From Methylobacterium sp. DB0501 (GTDB taxonomy: Bacteria; Pseudomonadota; Alphaproteobacteria; Rhizobiales; Beijerinckiaceae), in contig NZ_JAAKGV010000018.1 in assembly GCF_011043735.1 (NCBI RefSeq), positions 62,001-126,000 on the forward strand: DNA of 64,000 nt, in the 5' to 3' direction. This document shows positions 24,466 through 32,445 of this stretch, piece after piece; the first letter of the stretch is position 1, and every line of letters begins with the position of its first letter. The position numbers were made by a program, and so were the translations under genes. Under the pieces are notes generated by a model. That model did not search any database. It had not been told where the DNA came from and was given only the letters and a program-made list of their open reading frames with translations.

Positions 24466-25662
24466 GTGGAGATGGTTCAGACCGGGGGCCGGCCGCTGAC
24501 GCGCGCCGCCCTCGCTGGAAAGAGACGCGCCCTCGAGGACGGGCGCACGGTCACGCGCAAGGAACTGTCCGCATCGGCCCGGGAGGCCGCGAAGGCGCTC
24601 GGGTTGCGTCCGGCCCTGCGGCTGGTCCTGTCCGAGCTCGTCGCCGCCTGGGGCGAGCAGGATTGGGCGCGCCTGATCGTGTGGCCGTCGAACGAGTACC
24701 TGGTCTCGCGGACCGGGCTGTCGGAACGCGCCGTGCGCTACGCGTTGCGCGACCTCGTGGCCCTGGAGATCGTCGCGCCGAAGGATTCGGCGAACGGCAA
24801 GCGCTACGCCGTGCGCGGCCGCGACGGCACGATCCTCGACGCCTTCGGGTTCGACCTGACGCCGCTCCATGCCCGCCGCGGTGACTGGACGCTGGCGCTC
24901 CAGGCCCGGGCCGAGGCGCGCGAACGCCGCCGCCGCGCCTTCGACCTCGTGACGATGCATCGCCGCGCCGTCGAGGAGGCGTTGCACGCCCTCGGTCACC
25001 GCTACCCGGAGACCGCCATCGCCGACCTCGCGGCGGTGCGGGCGAGCCTGGACGCAAGCACGCCGGACCGGCGCGGCCGGGGCGATCCCGAGACCGTCCT
25101 GGAGGCCTGGGGAGAACTGCGCGGGCTGGTCGAGCAGCGCTTCTACGCAGCCGGCTGTGACGGCACGTCCTGCCGCCACGTAGAAACAGAGAAAGGATCT
25201 CCTATCGAGGCTTGTGACAAGGGGAGAGGGGACGAAACGGTTCGCGAGCCGGTCGACCGGAGACCCGACTCGACGGGAATGGGCGACGCCGTCGGGGCGA
25301 TCGGGTCTCCCGGGACGGATCCGGCACCGGCGCTGGTCGTCGAGGCCTGCCCGGTGGTGCGCGAGCTGGTGGGCGGCGACATCCGGGACGAGCACGAAGT
25401 CTTCGACGCCGGACGACGGCTCCGAGCGACGATCGGCGTGCATGCGAGCGCCTGGGACGAGGCGTGCGAGACGGTCGGGCCCTACGGGGCGGCCGTCCTC
25501 GTGCTCATCGTGGCGCAGCTCCACGACGACGACGCGACATCCGGCCGGAACCGGATCCGCAATCCGGGCGGCTACTTCCGGCGCCTCGTACGCCTGGCGG
25601 GGGAGGGGCGGTACCGGGCCGGGACCGAGCTTCTGGCGATGCGCCGGCGGCGGTTGATGTAG
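24466..25662 (+). CDS. repC: Replication initiation protein RepC
   Basis: This 398-residue initiator acts at the origin of repABC-family replicons, an origin usually found within the repC gene itself. It has the N-terminal RepC region (LTRAALAGKRRALEDG) and a winged-helix-like domain near residues 70-110, with the recognition-type stretch SNEYLVSRTGLSERAVRYALRDL. The long helical C-terminal half ends NPGGYFRRLVRLA. I used the GTG at 24466, six bases after GGAGG; an ATG six bases further is an alternative. It is unusual in lying 19 kb from repA-repB and on the other strand. Confidence 0.9.
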   Translation: MEMVQTGGRPLTRAALAGKRRALEDGRTVTRKELSASAREAAKALGLRPALRLVLSELVAAWGEQDWARLIVWPSNEYLVSRTGLSERAVRYALRDLVALEIVAPKDSANGKRYAVRGRDGTILDAFGFDLTPLHARRGDWTLALQARAEARERRRRAFDLVTMHRRAVEEALHALGHRYPETAIADLAAVRASLDASTPDRRGRGDPETVLEAWGELRGLVEQRFYAAGCDGTSCRHVETEKGSPIEACDKGRGDETVREPVDRRPDSTGMGDAVGAIGSPGTDPAPALVVEACPVVRELVGGDIRDEHEVFDAGRRLRATIGVHASAWDEACETVGPYGAAVLVLIVAQLHDDDATSGRNRIRNPGGYFRRLVRLAGEGRYRAGTELLAMRRRRLM

Positions 25663-25759
25663 CGATGGGGAATGTGCTCGATCGACAAGGAGAGCTTTCC
25701 GGTGCCGACGTTTTCTTCGGTTCTGGAGTGGATCTCCCGCGCCTAAGGTCGCTCCCGGC

Positions 25760-27847
25760 ATGACGACGAATCCTCAGATCCGACTCGGCGCCGATATCGG
25801 CGGCACCTTCACCGACATCGTGCTCGACGTGCGGGGCCGCCTGCACTCGACCAAGGTGCTCACCACCTACGCGGCGCCCGAGCAGGCGATCCTCGACGGC
25901 CTGGCGATCCTGACCCGCGAGGCCGGCATCGCCCCGGGCGAGATCGACCTGGCGATTCACGGCACGACGCTCGCCACCAACGCCCTGATCGCCCGCCGCG
26001 GCGCCCGGGTCGCCTTCGTGACGACGCAGGGGTTTCACGACGTGATCGAGATGCGGACCGAGAACCGGTTCGCGCAGTACGACCTGACCATCCGGCTCCC
26101 GGCACCCCTGGTGCCGCGCGAGGACCGGTTCCCGGTGCGGGGCCGGATCGGGGCGCGGGGCGACGAGCTGATGCCCCTCGACGAGGCCGGCCTCGACACC
26201 CTGGCCAGGACGCTGGCGGCCGGCGGCTACGGGGCGGTGGCGATCGGCTTCATCCATTCCTACGCCAACCCTGCCCATGAGCGGCGCGCCCGCGAGATCC
26301 TGGCCCGCGTCTTGAATGTGCCGATCTCGATCTCGTCCGAGGTCTCGCCGCAAATGCGGGAATTCGAGCGCTTCAACACCGTCTGCGCCAACGCCTATGT
26401 CCGCCCGCTGATGGCGGATTACCTCGGGCGGCTGCAAATCCGCCTGCGCGAGGCCGGCGCGACCTGCCCCGTGGTGATGATCCATTCGGGCGGCGGCCTG
26501 GTCTCGCTGGAGACCGCCGCCGAGTTCCCGGTCCGCCTCGTCGAATCGGGGCCGGCGGGGGGCGCGATCTTCGCCACCGACATCGCCCGTCGGTTCGACC
26601 TGACGAGCACCGTGTCCTACGACATGGGCGGCACCACCGCGAAGATCTGCCTGATCGAGGATTTTCAGCCGCGCACCGCGCGCAGCTTCGAGGTCGCCAG
26701 GACCTACCGGTTCTCGAAGGGCTCCGGCATCCCGATCTCGATTCCGGTGATCGAGATGATCGAGATCGGGGCCGGCGGCGGCTCGATCGCCTCGGTCGAC
26801 GCGATGGGCCGGATCCAGACCGGGCCGGACAGTGCCGGCTCGGAGCCGGGCCCGGCCTGCTACGGCCGCGGCGGCACGCTGCCGACGATCACCGATGCCG
26901 ACCTCGTGCTCGGCAAGCTCGATCCCGAGTCCTTCGCGGGCGGGGCGATCCGGCTGTCGCGGGACGCCGCCGAAACCGCGGTGCGGGAGGAGGTCGGCGA
27001 CAGGCTGGGTCTCGCGCCGCTGCCGGCTGCCTTCGGCATCGCCGAGGTGGTCGACGAGAACATGGCGAACGCCGCCCGCGTCCACGCGGTCGAGAACGGC
27101 CGCGACCTCGCCGGCGGCGTGATGATCGCCTTCGGGGGCGCCGCCCCCCTGCACGCCGCGCGGCTGTGCGAGAAACTCGACATCGCGCTCTGCCTGGTGC
27201 CGGCGGGGGCCGGCGTCGGTTCGGCGATCGGCTTCCTCAAGGCGCCGTTCGGCTACGAAGCGGTCGGCTCGCGGGTGTTCCGGCTCTCGTCCTTCGACGG
27301 CGAGGGGCTGGCCGCGCAGGTCGCGGGCTTGAGCGGGACGGCGGAGCGTTTCGTGCGCGCCGGCACGCAGGCGCCGCTCACCCGCGAGGTCACGGCCTTC
27401 ATGCGCTATGCCGGCCAGGGCTGGGAGATCCCGGTGCCGCTGCCGGACGAGGCCCTGGACGCCGCCGCCCTGCGCGACCTGTTCCGCGCGCATTACGCCC
27501 GGTTCTTCGGCCGCCCGGTCGACGGGCTGGACGGGCTCGACATCGAGGTCGTCACCGTCTCGGTGAAGATGCAGGACGCGCGCGAGGCGCCCGCCCGCCA
27601 CGCCCTCGACACGGTCGGGCGGCCGCTCGGTGCCTCGATCGGCACCCGCCCGGTCTTCGATCCGGCGAGCGGGGAGACCCGCGACAGCGCGGTGGTGGCG
27701 CGAGAGGATCTCGCGCCCGGAGACCGGGTCGCGGGGCCGGCGGTGATCGTCGAGCGCGAGACCTCGACCCTCGTCACCTCCCGGTTCGACGCCGTGCTCC
27801 AGGGCGACGGCTCGCTCCTCCTGGTCCGGAAAGGGTACCGCTCGTGA
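25760..27847 (+). CDS. hyuA: Hydantoinase/oxoprolinase subunit A
   Basis: This 695-residue ATP-dependent amidohydrolase subunit is of the N-methylhydantoinase A/5-oxoprolinase type. It opens with the ATPase-fold phosphate motif GADIGGTFTDIVLD and HGTTLATNALI (about 67-77). Later blocks include MIHSGGG, SYDMGGTTAKICLIE and ENMANAARVHAVENGRD. The usual partner HyuB follows with a GTGA stop-start overlap. Substrates of the family are cyclic imides such as hydantoins, N-methylhydantoins or 5-oxoproline, hydrolysed with ATP. An N-methylhydantoin route would give sarcosine precursors, which fits the sarcosine-oxidase-like gene at 16872, though that link is speculative. Confidence 0.93.
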   Translation: MTTNPQIRLGADIGGTFTDIVLDVRGRLHSTKVLTTYAAPEQAILDGLAILTREAGIAPGEIDLAIHGTTLATNALIARRGARVAFVTTQGFHDVIEMRTENRFAQYDLTIRLPAPLVPREDRFPVRGRIGARGDELMPLDEAGLDTLARTLAAGGYGAVAIGFIHSYANPAHERRAREILARVLNVPISISSEVSPQMREFERFNTVCANAYVRPLMADYLGRLQIRLREAGATCPVVMIHSGGGLVSLETAAEFPVRLVESGPAGGAIFATDIARRFDLTSTVSYDMGGTTAKICLIEDFQPRTARSFEVARTYRFSKGSGIPISIPVIEMIEIGAGGGSIASVDAMGRIQTGPDSAGSEPGPACYGRGGTLPTITDADLVLGKLDPESFAGGAIRLSRDAAETAVREEVGDRLGLAPLPAAFGIAEVVDENMANAARVHAVENGRDLAGGVMIAFGGAAPLHAARLCEKLDIALCLVPAGAGVGSAIGFLKAPFGYEAVGSRVFRLSSFDGEGLAAQVAGLSGTAERFVRAGTQAPLTREVTAFMRYAGQGWEIPVPLPDEALDAAALRDLFRAHYARFFGRPVDGLDGLDIEVVTVSVKMQDAREAPARHALDTVGRPLGASIGTRPVFDPASGETRDSAVVAREDLAPGDRVAGPAVIVERETSTLVTSRFDAVLQGDGSLLLVRKGYRS

Positions 27848-29454
27848 GCGCGATCGACGATATCCGCCTGCAGGTGATGTGGAACCGGCTGATCTCGGTC
27901 GTCGAGGAGCAGGCCACCACCCTCCTGCGCACCGCCTTCTCGACCTCGGTGCGCGAGGCCGGCGACCTCTCGGCCGGGGTGTTCGACCCGGCCGGGCGCA
28001 TGCTCGCCCAGGCGGTCACCGGCACGCCCGGCCACGTCAACACCATGGCGGAGGCGGTCGGGAACTTCATGGCGGAGATTCCGCCGGCCGAGATGCAGGA
28101 GGGCGACACCTACGTCACCAACGATCCCTGGCTCGGCACCGGGCACCTGCACGACATCACCATGGTGTCGCCGTCCTTCCTCGACGGGGTGCTGGTCGGC
28201 TTCTTCGCCTGCACCGCCCATGTGGTCGATGTCGGCGGGCGCGGCTTCGGGGCCGACGGCCAATCGGTCTACGAGGAAGGCCTCCAGATCCCGATCATGC
28301 GGTTCATCGACCGCGGCCGCGTCAACGGCGATCTGGTGCGGATCCTGCGCCGGAACGTGCGCGAGCCGAACCAGGTGGTCGGCGACTTCTACTCCCTCGC
28401 CGCCTGCAACGAGGTCGGCCACCGCCGCCTCGTCGCGATGATGCGCGAGACCGGGCTGTCCACCCTCGACCCGCTGACCGATTTCATCGTCGCACGCACC
28501 CGGGCCGCCATGGCCGAGCGCATCCGCGTGCTGCCCAAGGGCACGTGGTCGAACACCCTGATGACCGACGGCTACGACGCGCCGATCCCCCTGGCCGTCC
28601 GGATCGAGATCGGCGAGGAGAGCGTCCACGTCGATTTCGACGGCAGCGCCCCGGTGAGCCGCTGGGGCATCAACGTGCCGATCATCTACAGCAAGGCCTA
28701 CGCGTCCTATGCGCTCAAATGCGTGGTGGCGCCCGACATCCCCAACAACGCCGCCTCGCTGGCCTTCTTCACCGTCGCGTCGCCGCCCAACATCCTCAAC
28801 GCCCCGCGGCCGGCCCCGGTGAGCCTGCGCCACGTGCTCGGCCACCTCGTGCCGGATCTGGTGCTCGGCGCGCTCGCCAAGGCCCTGCCCGGGCAGGTTC
28901 TGGCCGAGGGCGCAGCCTCGCTCTGGAACATCCACCTGTCGCTGCGCCCGGTCGCGGGGCGCGAGGGCCGTCGGGCCGAGGTGCTGATGTTCAATTCCGG
29001 CGGCATGGGCGCGCGGCCCGGCCTCGACGGCCTGTCGGCCACCGCCTTTCCGTCCGGGGTGCACACGATGCCGATCGAGGCGACCGAGCAGACCGGCCCG
29101 GTGGTGATCTGGCGCAAGGAGCTGCGGCCGGATTCCGGCGGCGACGGCGCCTGGCGCGGCGGCCTCGGCCAGGTCATCGAGATCGCCGCCGAGGCCGGCT
29201 ACGACTTCGACTTCTCGGCGATGTTCGACCGGATCGACAACCCCGCCCATGGCCGCGACGGCGGCGGCGACGGGGCGCCGGGCGGCGTCCACCTCGACGA
29301 CGGCACCCGGATGCGGGGGAAGGGCTGGCAGCACGTGCCGGCGGGCCGGCGCCTGATCCTGACCGTGCCCGGGGGAGGGGGCTTCGGCGATCCGGCGGAG
29401 CGCGATCCGGCGGCGCGGGAGGACGACCGGCGCAAGGGCTACGTCACCGGGTGA
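27844..29454 (+). CDS. hyuB: Hydantoinase/oxoprolinase subunit B
   Basis: This 536-residue partner of HyuA forms the other half of ATP-dependent N-methylhydantoinase or oxoprolinase. The GTG start at 27844 overlaps the hyuA stop, giving the usual N-terminus SAIDDIRLQVMWNRL. Typical blocks include FSTSVREAGDLSAGVFDP, GHVNTMAEAV and YVTNDPWLGTGHLHDITM; the C-terminus carries GMGARPGLDGLSATAFPSG. Translational coupling to hyuA implies a one-to-one complex. A truncated copy of the dispersed palindromic repeat follows the stop codon. Confidence 0.93.
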   Translation: MSAIDDIRLQVMWNRLISVVEEQATTLLRTAFSTSVREAGDLSAGVFDPAGRMLAQAVTGTPGHVNTMAEAVGNFMAEIPPAEMQEGDTYVTNDPWLGTGHLHDITMVSPSFLDGVLVGFFACTAHVVDVGGRGFGADGQSVYEEGLQIPIMRFIDRGRVNGDLVRILRRNVREPNQVVGDFYSLAACNEVGHRRLVAMMRETGLSTLDPLTDFIVARTRAAMAERIRVLPKGTWSNTLMTDGYDAPIPLAVRIEIGEESVHVDFDGSAPVSRWGINVPIIYSKAYASYALKCVVAPDIPNNAASLAFFTVASPPNILNAPRPAPVSLRHVLGHLVPDLVLGALAKALPGQVLAEGAASLWNIHLSLRPVAGREGRRAEVLMFNSGGMGARPGLDGLSATAFPSGVHTMPIEATEQTGPVVIWRKELRPDSGGDGAWRGGLGQVIEIAAEAGYDFDFSAMFDRIDNPAHGRDGGGDGAPGGVHLDDGTRMRGKGWQHVPAGRRLILTVPGGGGFGDPAERDPAAREDDRRKGYVTG

Positions 29455-29496
29455 ACGACTGTCACGAAGTGCAAGGAGATCCGGGAAAGGGGCGAG
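29455..29496 (-). repeat. Dispersed palindromic repeat, truncated copy
   Basis: On the minus strand, CCTTTCCCGGATCTCC followed by TTGCACTTCGTGACAGTCG matches one arm and most of the loop of the repeats at 16751 and 45406. The second arm is missing. It begins directly after the hyuB stop codon. Confidence 0.6.
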
Positions 29497-29603
29497 GCTG
29501 ACATGGAAACGGTAGCTCCTGGGCATGACCGAGCCGCCCGCTTGCCGCCTCGGGGCGGCCCTCCTATCGTGACGGCAGGAGCGGGGGCACGCGACGCGGG
29601 GCG

Positions 29604-30542
29604 ATGAGATCGGACGGCGTGCGCCTCCCCCCGCTCAATGCCCTGCGGGTCTTCCACGCGGTGATGCGCCACGGCAGCTTCCGCGGCGCGGCGGATGATC
29701 TCCTGGTCAGCCCTCAGGCAGTGAGCCAGCAGATCAAGCTCCTCGAGGACACCCTGGCGGTGGCGTTGTTCGACCGCCGCGGGCGCACGATCGTGCCGAC
29801 CGAGGCCGCGATCCTCCTCGCCCACTTCGTCCAGAGCGGGTTCGACGAGTTCCGGGAGGGCGTGCGGCGGGTCGCCCGCGTCGGGCAGCGCGACCGGATC
29901 GACCTCAATGTCAGCCCCTACTTCGCCACCCGCTACCTCGTCGACCGGCTCGACCGGTTCCGCGCGCGGCTGCCCGGCGCCGATATCCGCATCAAGACGA
30001 TGGTCGAGATGCCCGATTTCGCCGCCGCCGAGGTCGACGTCGCGATCCAGTGGGGCTTCGGGCAGTGGCGGGACTACGAATCGACCCTGCTGGTGCGCGA
30101 TCCCAAGATCGTGTGCTGCTCGGCCCGGCTCGCCGCACGCCTCGCCGGGCCGGAGGACCTGGCGCGGGCGCCGCTCGTCCACCTCGTCCTGGCGAGCGAA
30201 CTCTGGCCGCGGGTGCTCGCGCATCTCGGGGTCGCCGGCGGCACCCTGCGCAACGAGATCCAGGTCCACGACGCCGCGAGCATGCGGCGGGCCGCGCTCT
30301 CCGGGCTCGGAATCGGGCTGATCTCCCGGCTCGACGCGATCGAGGACCTGCAGGCCGGGCGCCTCGTCGCCCCGTTCGGGCTCGATGCGCTCGTCGGCAT
30401 GGATCCCGCCGACATTCCGGGCTTCTACCTCGTCCTGCCGCGCTCGCACCGCCGCCTGAAGGGCGTCGCGGCCTTCTGCGACTGGGTGCTGGGGGAGGAC
30501 TGGACGCGGCGCCCGGGGGAGGGGCCGACGGCCGGTCCATGA
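29604..30542 (+). CDS. LysR-family regulator, GcvA subgroup
   Basis: This 312-residue LysR-type regulator carries the features of the GcvA subgroup. The helix-turn-helix begins LPPLNALRVFHAVMRHGSFRGAADDLLVSPQAVSQQI, and the effector domain opens with LNVSPYFATRYLVDRL. A second lobe carries VDVAIQWGFGQW. It lies downstream of hyuAB in the same direction with a 149-base gap, so it could regulate that pair or the gene that follows. The start ATG at 29604 is supported by the usual short leader before PPLNALR. Confidence 0.88.
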   Translation: MRSDGVRLPPLNALRVFHAVMRHGSFRGAADDLLVSPQAVSQQIKLLEDTLAVALFDRRGRTIVPTEAAILLAHFVQSGFDEFREGVRRVARVGQRDRIDLNVSPYFATRYLVDRLDRFRARLPGADIRIKTMVEMPDFAAAEVDVAIQWGFGQWRDYESTLLVRDPKIVCCSARLAARLAGPEDLARAPLVHLVLASELWPRVLAHLGVAGGTLRNEIQVHDAASMRRAALSGLGIGLISRLDAIEDLQAGRLVAPFGLDALVGMDPADIPGFYLVLPRSHRRLKGVAAFCDWVLGEDWTRRPGEGPTAGP

Positions 30543-30727
30543 CCGTCGCCGGGGACGGCATACGCCCTGGCAGGGGCGGCTCGGCGTGCACCGTTCGCCT
30601 GCCGGGACGCGGATCCGCCCGCCACGCATCGAACAGGCCGGCGACAAGGCTCCGCGTGATGCGAGCAGCTTTACAGACCATGGATCGGGAAATAGGATGA
30701 GGCGTCAAGCAGAAGGCGACGGAAAAA

Positions 30728-30934
30728 ATGTCGTATCCATGGCAGAAGAAAGAGGAAGAACTCTACGTTGCCGTGGTTAACGAGGAGGAGCAATACTCGC
30801 TCTGGCCGGCCTCCGCGGTCATTCCTCCGGGCTGGCGCCAGGCCTGCGAGCCGGGTGATCGCGAAACATGCCTGGACTACATCCGGGAGGTCTGGGTCGA
30901 CATGCGCCCGCTCAGCCTCCGCAGCAAGACATGA
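30728..30934 (+). CDS. MbtH-like protein (orphan)
   Basis: This 68-residue protein carries the MbtH-family pattern. It has an NEEEQYSLWP block near residues 18-27, PPGW near 34, CLDYI near 48, and VWVDMRPLSL close to the C-terminus, with the conserved Trp residues in place. MbtH proteins are cofactors that fold and activate adenylation domains of non-ribosomal peptide synthetases. No such synthetase or siderophore gene is in this window, so it is an orphan and must act on a distant enzyme, if any. It has its own gap of 185 bases upstream with no clear promoter. Confidence 0.85.
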   Translation: MSYPWQKKEEELYVAVVNEEEQYSLWPASAVIPPGWRQACEPGDRETCLDYIREVWVDMRPLSLRSKT

Positions 30935-31101
30935 GGCAAGTTCCGTCATCGAGCGGCCGGTCGGCCGGCATCCGGTGGCTGGACCGCTGATCGGCAAGCA
31001 CAGCTTGTCCCTCGCCGACCGATCTTGGTTCGGCTGCGCCGGTACCTGCGGCACTCTCCTTGCAGAGCCGGGTCCGCCGGGGCCGTTCAGGGAATGACAC
31101 G

Positions 31102-32346
31102 ATGCATCGCAGAGACGTGCTGCTGGGGGGCGCCGCCGCGCTCGCGGGATGGGCGGCTGCCGGGCCGGCCCGCGCGGCCGAGGAGGTGCTGATCGGCGCC
31201 GTCTACCCGATGTCGGGGGCGAACGCCCAGGTCGGGGTCGACGGGCGCCACGCCCTCGAGACCGCGATCGAGATCATCAACGGCGTCCACGACCTCGACC
31301 TGCCGGGCGCCCGCGCGGCGGGACTCGCCGGGCTCGGCGGCGCGAAGATCCGCCTCGTGATGGCCGACCACCAGGCCGACCCGCAGAAGGGCCGCTCGGA
31401 GGCCGAGCGCCTGATCACCCAGAACAAGGTGGTGGGCATCGTCGGCACCTACCATTCCTCGGTCGCCGCCACCGTGAGCGTGACCTGCGAGCGCTACGGC
31501 GTGCCCTTCGTCGCCGCCGACAGCTCGTCGCCGAGCCTGCACCGGCGCAACCTCAAATATTTCTTCCGCCCGGCCGCCCATGACGAGATGTTCTCGGCCG
31601 CGATCTTCGATCTCCTCGACGCCGAGCGGAAGAAGGGCGCCAAGGTCGAGACCGTGTCGTTGTTCTACGAGGACACGATCTTCGGCGTCGATTCCTCGAA
31701 CGTGCAGCGCAAGCTGGCGACCGAGCGCGGCTACAGGATCGCGGCCGACGTGAAGTACCGCTCGAACTCGCCCTCGCTCACCGCGGAGGTGCAGCAGCTC
31801 AAGAGTGCGGATGCCGACGTCGTGCTGCCGTCGAGCTACACCACCGACTCGATCCTGCTGGTGAAGACCATGGCGGAGCTGGGCTACAAGCCCCGCAACA
31901 TGATCGCCCAGGCGGCGGGCTTTGCCGAGAAGGCGACCTTCGAGAGCGTGGGCGACAAGCTCGACGGCCTCATCAGCCGTGCCTCCTTTGCCCTGGACCT
32001 CGCGAAGAAGCGACCGTCGATCGGCATCGTCAACGCGATGTACAAGGCCCGGGCCGGCCGCGACCTCAACGACAACACCTCGCGCCTCGTCGAGGCGATG
32101 CTGGTGCTCGCCGACGGGATCGACCGGGCCCGCTCGCTCGACGGCGCGAAGATCCGCGAGGCGCTGGCCGCCACCGACACCCCGGCCGCGCAGACCATCA
32201 TGCCCTGGCGCGGCATCGTCTTCGGCCCCGACGGCCAGAACACCCTGTGCGACCCGGTCCTGATCCAGTACCGCGACGGCACGTTCGTCACGGTCTTCCC
32301 GGAGGCCTTCGCGGCGTCGCCGCCGAAATGGCCGATGAACGGGTGA
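31102..32346 (+). CDS. Branched-chain-type ABC substrate-binding protein
   Basis: This 414-residue periplasmic receptor of the Leu/Ile/Val-binding family has a twin-arginine-like signal (MHRRDVLLGGAAALAGW, cleavage near residue 25 after ARA). The mature protein starts EEVLIGAVYPMSGANAQVG. A ligand-contact region VGIVGTYHSSVAATVS and AADSSSPSLHRR follow. I chose the ATG at 31102 for its typical signal; an upstream start adds only unconserved residues. No permease or ATPase genes adjoin it. It is the second orphan receptor of this family here, after the one at 20266. Confidence 0.87.
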   Translation: MHRRDVLLGGAAALAGWAAAGPARAAEEVLIGAVYPMSGANAQVGVDGRHALETAIEIINGVHDLDLPGARAAGLAGLGGAKIRLVMADHQADPQKGRSEAERLITQNKVVGIVGTYHSSVAATVSVTCERYGVPFVAADSSSPSLHRRNLKYFFRPAAHDEMFSAAIFDLLDAERKKGAKVETVSLFYEDTIFGVDSSNVQRKLATERGYRIAADVKYRSNSPSLTAEVQQLKSADADVVLPSSYTTDSILLVKTMAELGYKPRNMIAQAAGFAEKATFESVGDKLDGLISRASFALDLAKKRPSIGIVNAMYKARAGRDLNDNTSRLVEAMLVLADGIDRARSLDGAKIREALAATDTPAAQTIMPWRGIVFGPDGQNTLCDPVLIQYRDGTFVTVFPEAFAASPPKWPMNG

Positions 32347-32404
32347 GGGGGATGCGGGCTCGACCGGTGCAATAGGGTACGGTTCGGCGTCCGGATCAAG
32401 GATT

Positions 32405-32445
32405 TAGAGCGGCGTTCGATGGCAACGCGATCGGGCACCGCTCTA
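32405..32445. repeat. Inverted repeat overlapping the UvrA-paralogue stop codon
   Basis: TAGAGCGG (32405-32412) and CCGCTCTA (32438-32445) pair as an 8-bp stem. The CTA at 32443-32445 is the stop codon of the minus-strand UvrA paralogue. It may act as a 3' end or terminator for both converging genes, but it lacks a T-run. Confidence 0.5.
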
